Source: Campylobacterota bacterium (GTDB lineage: Bacteria; Campylobacterota; Campylobacteria; Campylobacterales; Thiovulaceae). From it: a DNA stretch of 43,532 nt. The stretch's first letter is position 1. Every line of letters starts with the position of its first letter. Positions 40,614-43,532 of the stretch are shown here, piece by piece. A program made the translations under genes and the position numbers. The DNA lies in the NCBI GenBank assembly GCA_030152305.1, contig JASKOM010000012.1, positions 1-43,532 of the forward strand, read 5' to 3'. The notes beneath the pieces are model-generated. The model worked only from the letters and a program-made list of their open reading frames with translations, searched no databases and had not been told where the DNA came from.

Positions 40614-42853
40614 TTGTAACTAGAAATTGGTTAGACGAATGGTTAGATCTCTCGAATATAAAAACTGAAGAGATCGTTATTAAATTAAGTGAAATTGGGC
40701 TTGAAGTTGGTTCGGTTTCGCAAGTTCTCGCTCCTCGCGGGGCAGTTGTTGGCAAAATCTTAGAAATTGCACCTCATCACAATAGCGATAAATTGCGAGT
40801 TTGCAAAATAGATATTGGTTCTGAAATTTTGCAAATCGTAACGAATGACCAAAATGTAAATATAAATGATTTCGTTCCACTTGCAACTGTTGGAACAATG
40901 TTAAAAACTGGTCAAATTGCAACTGGAAATTTACGAGGTATTGATAGTTTCGGAATGCTTCTCGCAACTGAAGAGTTTGGTTTGCCACGAATTTCAACAG
41001 GTGTAACAAAATTAGATAATTCAATTGGTGAATTAATAATTGGTCGTGAATTAAGCGAATATAAGTTATTTAACGACACGATTATCGAAGTTGAATTAAC
41101 TCCAAATCGGGGCGACTGTTTAAGTATTCACGGAATTGCAAGAGATTTATCAACGGCTTTTAATCGAGAAATTTATAAAAAGTCAAAAGATATTTTATTT
41201 AACGAAAATAATAATTTTATAAATTATCCAGATTTTAATCTTTCGGTTTTATCGTTTGATAATCAACAAGATAATTTAATAAATAAATTGCCGTTAAAAA
41301 TCGCTCAACGATTAATTTTATCAGCTGAAAATATAACTTCAAATTTAAGTTCGTATTTAAAATATGCTTCGATTTTAACAGGTGTTATTTTTAAAGAAAT
41401 TGATTTGAATTTAGAAAAAATCGCTGAACCGATAATTATCGATGAGGTTTTAACTTTTGGCGATTCGCAAATTGGAATAAATTCGCAAAAAGCTACAAAT
41501 GGCGGTTTTATCGAAGTTTCATATGTTGAACCGAATTATATTTCAGATTTAGTTTTTGTTAAAAAATTAAAAACAGATGGCAATTTTTATAATTCATCTC
41601 GAGGTAGCGAACCTGATATAAATTTCGGAATTGAGTTTTTATCAAATTTATTAAATATCGAAATATTAAATAATTGGCAAAAATTCTCGAAAAATAAAAT
41701 TATCGAAACAACGGTTAATAAATTAGCTGAATTTACAGGTTTGAATTTAGAAATAAATCGAATCGAACAGATCGTTAAAAAATTAGGTTTCGAAATCGAA
41801 TCGAATTCAGATTCGCAAAAATTAAAAATAACTGTTCCGCAAAGACGACCAGATATTTCGAATTGGCAAGATATCAGCGAAGAGCTTTTGCGAATTATCG
41901 GAATTGAAAAAGTTGAAAGCCGACCGTTTATTTTTGGCGAAAAACGACGAGATAATCAAACTTCGGAACGATTTAAATTAAAATCGCTAATTCGAAGTCG
42001 AGCAATGGCTTCTGGTTTTTCGGAAACGATTATTTATTTATTTGGTCATGAATTAACTTTTAAAAAATATGGTTTCGAAACGATAAGCGACAATCAAAAA
42101 TTATTGAATCCGATTATCGACACGATGGATACACTGCGACCAACAATGACAATTGGACTTTTAGAAGCCGTTGAACGAAATTTAAATTTTGGCAAAAATC
42201 GAGTTGCCCTTTTTGAAATTGGACGAATTTTTAACAGCGATCGATCAGAACGAGAAATAGCAACTTTTATTTTTAGTGGCGATTTATCAAGTCCATCAAT
42301 CGAAAATAACGGAAAACCAGCTCAAATTTATTTTAATAAATTCGCTGAATCGATTTTATCAATCGTTGGAGCTGATGAGGTTCGAGAAGGTTTGGCAAAT
42401 TCGCCGTTGCATCATCCATATCAAACAGCTGATATTTATCGAAATAATCTAAAAATTGGTGTTTTATATAAATTAAATGAACGAGTTGCTCGAGATTTTA
42501 AATTAAAAAACACATATTTGGCTGAAATCGAAATAGACAAAATCGAATTAGAAATCAAACAGACAAAAGCATATTCGAAATATCAAAGCTCATGGCGAGA
42601 TTTAAGCTTAGTTATAAAAAATGAGATTAACTATTCTGAAATAAAAAATGCAATTTCTGAATTAAAAATCGAAACTTTGACAAGCTTTGCACCGATTTCG
42701 ATATTTAAATTGCCAGATGGTTCAAACAGTTTGACAATTCGATTTTATTTGCAATCAATGGAAAAAACACTTTCAGAAACTGACTTAAACGGTGTAATCG
42801 AACAAATTCTCAAACAGCTTTCAGTTAAATTAAATTTAGAGCTTCGAAATTAA
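40610..42853 (+). CDS. pheT: Phenylalanyl-tRNA synthetase beta chain
   Basis: 747 residues. Starts MIVTRNWLDEWLDLSNI with an EMAP-like tRNA-binding domain (about 40-150, HNSDKLRVCKID), then B3/B4 (shortened), B5 with VPQRRPDI (near 420), core domain, and an FDX-ACB anticodon-binding domain at the end. TTG start overlapping the previous stop. pheS, normally upstream, is not adjacent, so the two subunits are unlinked or split by rearrangement. One exact CGATGAGGT word at 41440. Confidence 0.95.
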   Translation: MIVTRNWLDEWLDLSNIKTEEIVIKLSEIGLEVGSVSQVLAPRGAVVGKILEIAPHHNSDKLRVCKIDIGSEILQIVTNDQNVNINDFVPLATVGTMLKTGQIATGNLRGIDSFGMLLATEEFGLPRISTGVTKLDNSIGELIIGRELSEYKLFNDTIIEVELTPNRGDCLSIHGIARDLSTAFNREIYKKSKDILFNENNNFINYPDFNLSVLSFDNQQDNLINKLPLKIAQRLILSAENITSNLSSYLKYASILTGVIFKEIDLNLEKIAEPIIIDEVLTFGDSQIGINSQKATNGGFIEVSYVEPNYISDLVFVKKLKTDGNFYNSSRGSEPDINFGIEFLSNLLNIEILNNWQKFSKNKIIETTVNKLAEFTGLNLEINRIEQIVKKLGFEIESNSDSQKLKITVPQRRPDISNWQDISEELLRIIGIEKVESRPFIFGEKRRDNQTSERFKLKSLIRSRAMASGFSETIIYLFGHELTFKKYGFETISDNQKLLNPIIDTMDTLRPTMTIGLLEAVERNLNFGKNRVALFEIGRIFNSDRSEREIATFIFSGDLSSPSIENNGKPAQIYFNKFAESILSIVGADEVREGLANSPLHHPYQTADIYRNNLKIGVLYKLNERVARDFKLKNTYLAEIEIDKIELEIKQTKAYSKYQSSWRDLSLVIKNEINYSEIKNAISELKIETLTSFAPISIFKLPDGSNSLTIRFYLQSMEKTLSETDLNGVIEQILKQLSVKLNLELRN
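41440..41448 (+). repeat. CGATGAGGT word
   Basis: In pheT, sense, read Asp-Glu-Val. Confidence 0.9.
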
Positions 42854-42897
42854 AAAACAAAATATCTAATTTACTATATTCTGCAACTTCCCCGTCA

Positions 42898-42917
42898 TTC
42901 CGTGCATCAACACGGAA
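42898..42917. repeat. Hairpin element TTCCGTG...CACGGAA after pheT
   Basis: TTCCGTG (42898-42904) and CACGGAA (42911-42917) pair perfectly over a 6-base loop. The words around it (CCCCGTCATTCCGTG) look like a short dispersed repeat seen in several bacterial genomes. No T-run follows, so terminator function is doubtful. From memory, not searched. Confidence 0.5.
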
Positions 42918-43005
42918 CCTAAAAAATATAAAATTTATCAAAAACCTGCTAAACTAACGAACATAATTTTGAAATTTTTTTGCAAACAATTTCTTTCAAT
43001 AAGGC

Positions 43006-43116
43006 TTACCAAGTGCCTAGTAACAGCTTATCCTCCAGATTCTGGAGGAAGTGAGGAAGTTTTGAGTCAAGCTTTATTGAAGTAAATTGAGATTAGCTGT
43101 TACTGAAACTTGGTAA
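43006..43116. repeat. 111-base nested inverted repeat: structured RNA or miniature transposable element
   Basis: Outer stem TTACCAAGT (43006-43014) with ACTTGGTAA (43108-43116); inner stem AGTAACAGCT (43019-43028) with AGCTGTTACT (43095-43104); between them a small internal loop of 4 and 3 bases. Inside lies an 8-base hairpin TCCTCCAG/CTGGAGGA (43031-43038 with 43042-43049 counting the closing T-A) and about 45 less structured bases. The two arms can equally be read as 23-24-base imperfect terminal inverted repeats. Confidence 0.7.
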
Positions 43117-43180
43117 CTTTCACGAATGGCTCTTCAAACAAAACAATTTCTTCTAATTTAATTTTTTAACCAGTTTTTTA

Positions 43181-43532
43181 ATGAATGAAATAATTCAAAT
43201 TTTGCCTCAAAAAATAGGGGATCAGGAACAAAATGTCGTATCGGCTAGAGAGCTACATAAAGCTTTAGGTTTGGCAAAAAGTCAATTCACAAGATGGATA
43301 AAAAGCAATCTTTTGGAAAATATATTTTTCGCTCAAAACATCGATTTTACCGTTTTTCGACATGATGTCGAAATAGGTAATGCTGGTGGTTTAATCGAAA
43401 TTGAGGATTACCTTTTGACAATTGAAACAGCGAAGCATTTAACGATGTTATCACGGACAAAAAAAGCTCATGAAATTAGAGAATATTTTATTCAGGCTGA
43501 AGAAAAATATCGAGAATTATTAAAAGCTGATT
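43181..43532 (+). CDS. AntA/AntB antirepressor-domain protein (truncated at the window edge)
   Basis: 117 codons from an ATG at 43181 to the edge, no stop. The N-terminus (QNVVSARELHKALGLAKSQFTRWIKSNL) is the AntA/AntB antirepressor signature, followed by the usual ENIFFAQNIDF and YLLTIETAKHLTMLSRTKKAHEIREYF. Such proteins occur in prophages and related elements, where they relieve repression. The rest of the gene and its element lie outside. There is no clear Shine-Dalgarno sequence. Confidence 0.88.
   Translation, partial: MNEIIQILPQKIGDQEQNVVSARELHKALGLAKSQFTRWIKSNLLENIFFAQNIDFTVFRHDVEIGNAGGLIEIEDYLLTIETAKHLTMLSRTKKAHEIREYFIQAEEKYRELLKAD

Larger units (their letters stand above)
42854..43180. 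other. Gene-free stretch with two inverted-repeat elements
   Basis: 327 bases without a plausible gene. It holds the hairpin at 42898 and the nested inverted repeat at 43006. The first part after pheT has no strong terminator. The stretch leads into the antirepressor gene, so it may be the junction of a mobile region. Confidence 0.8.

Noticed and set aside
234..42381. CGATGAGGT as a Chi- or KOPS-like polar signal, or a restriction site
   Set aside because: Copies are almost equally split between strands, and restriction sites are usually depleted rather than enriched. Not fully excluded without the whole genome.
43006..43116. Hammerhead ribozyme or integron attC site in the nested inverted repeat
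   Set aside because: The right arm has CTGAAAC, but the CTGATGA core is missing; attC core sites (RYYYAAC and GTTRRRY) are not in place.

Overview
The window is AT-rich DNA that looks like a Campylobacterota (Epsilonproteobacteria) chromosome. The evidence is the gene order cheV-cheA(with receiver)-cheW, the block flhF-flhG-small membrane protein-fliA-fliM, a two-domain TrmB, an FtsE-FtsX-EnvC cluster, and A/T-rich genes with several TTG starts. A large, fast-growing or sulfur-oxidising relative is possible but the species is not identifiable from sequence alone. Arginine is often written CGA, even in ribosomal protein genes.

Layout. (1) 1-4560: an accessory island with two divergent transcription units. 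A MotA/ExbB-type channel protein with a very long cytoplasmic coiled coil plus an HNH nuclease lie on +. A periplasmic protein, a MotB/OmpA-type stator partner and the first 25 codons of another gene lie on -. I read this as a divergent Zorya-like anti-phage system. (2) 4600-9640 (-): pheA-trmB-ftsE-ftsX-envC-like. (3) 9842-15594 (+): argC, an LpxH-like phosphoesterase, cheV, cheA, cheW. (4) 15715-19286: UDP-glucose dehydrogenase, a NifX-family protein with a His tail, rpmI, rplT, a small unknown protein and an outer-membrane protein (-). (5) 19489-24490: flagellar regulation and switch block ending in a yraN-family gene. (6) 24535-29054: AAA ATPase, GlcF-like Fe-S protein and a four-copy tandem array of an unknown 120-residue protein. 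(7) 29163-35146: SulP transporter, MOSC protein, a TnpB nuclease gene of foreign composition, and a chemoreceptor (-). (8) 35353-42853: TauE/SafE-like membrane protein, der, pyrB, pabB, CNNM-CBS protein, pheT. (9) 42854-43532: a gene-poor stretch with two inverted-repeat elements followed by a truncated AntA/AntB antirepressor gene, probably the edge of another mobile or accessory region.

The most striking signal is not a gene. The 9-mer CGATGAGGT occurs 18 times exactly (10 on +, 8 on -), and 7 more times with only its first base changed to T. A rough independent-base expectation is about 0.1 exact copies in this window. It appears in every reading frame, on both strands, across unrelated genes, and as an inverted pair forming a terminator. 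This is how known DNA uptake sequences (Neisseria DUS, Pasteurellaceae USS) behave, and I propose it as a candidate DNA uptake sequence for this lineage. No tool was run; all functional calls are from reading motifs.
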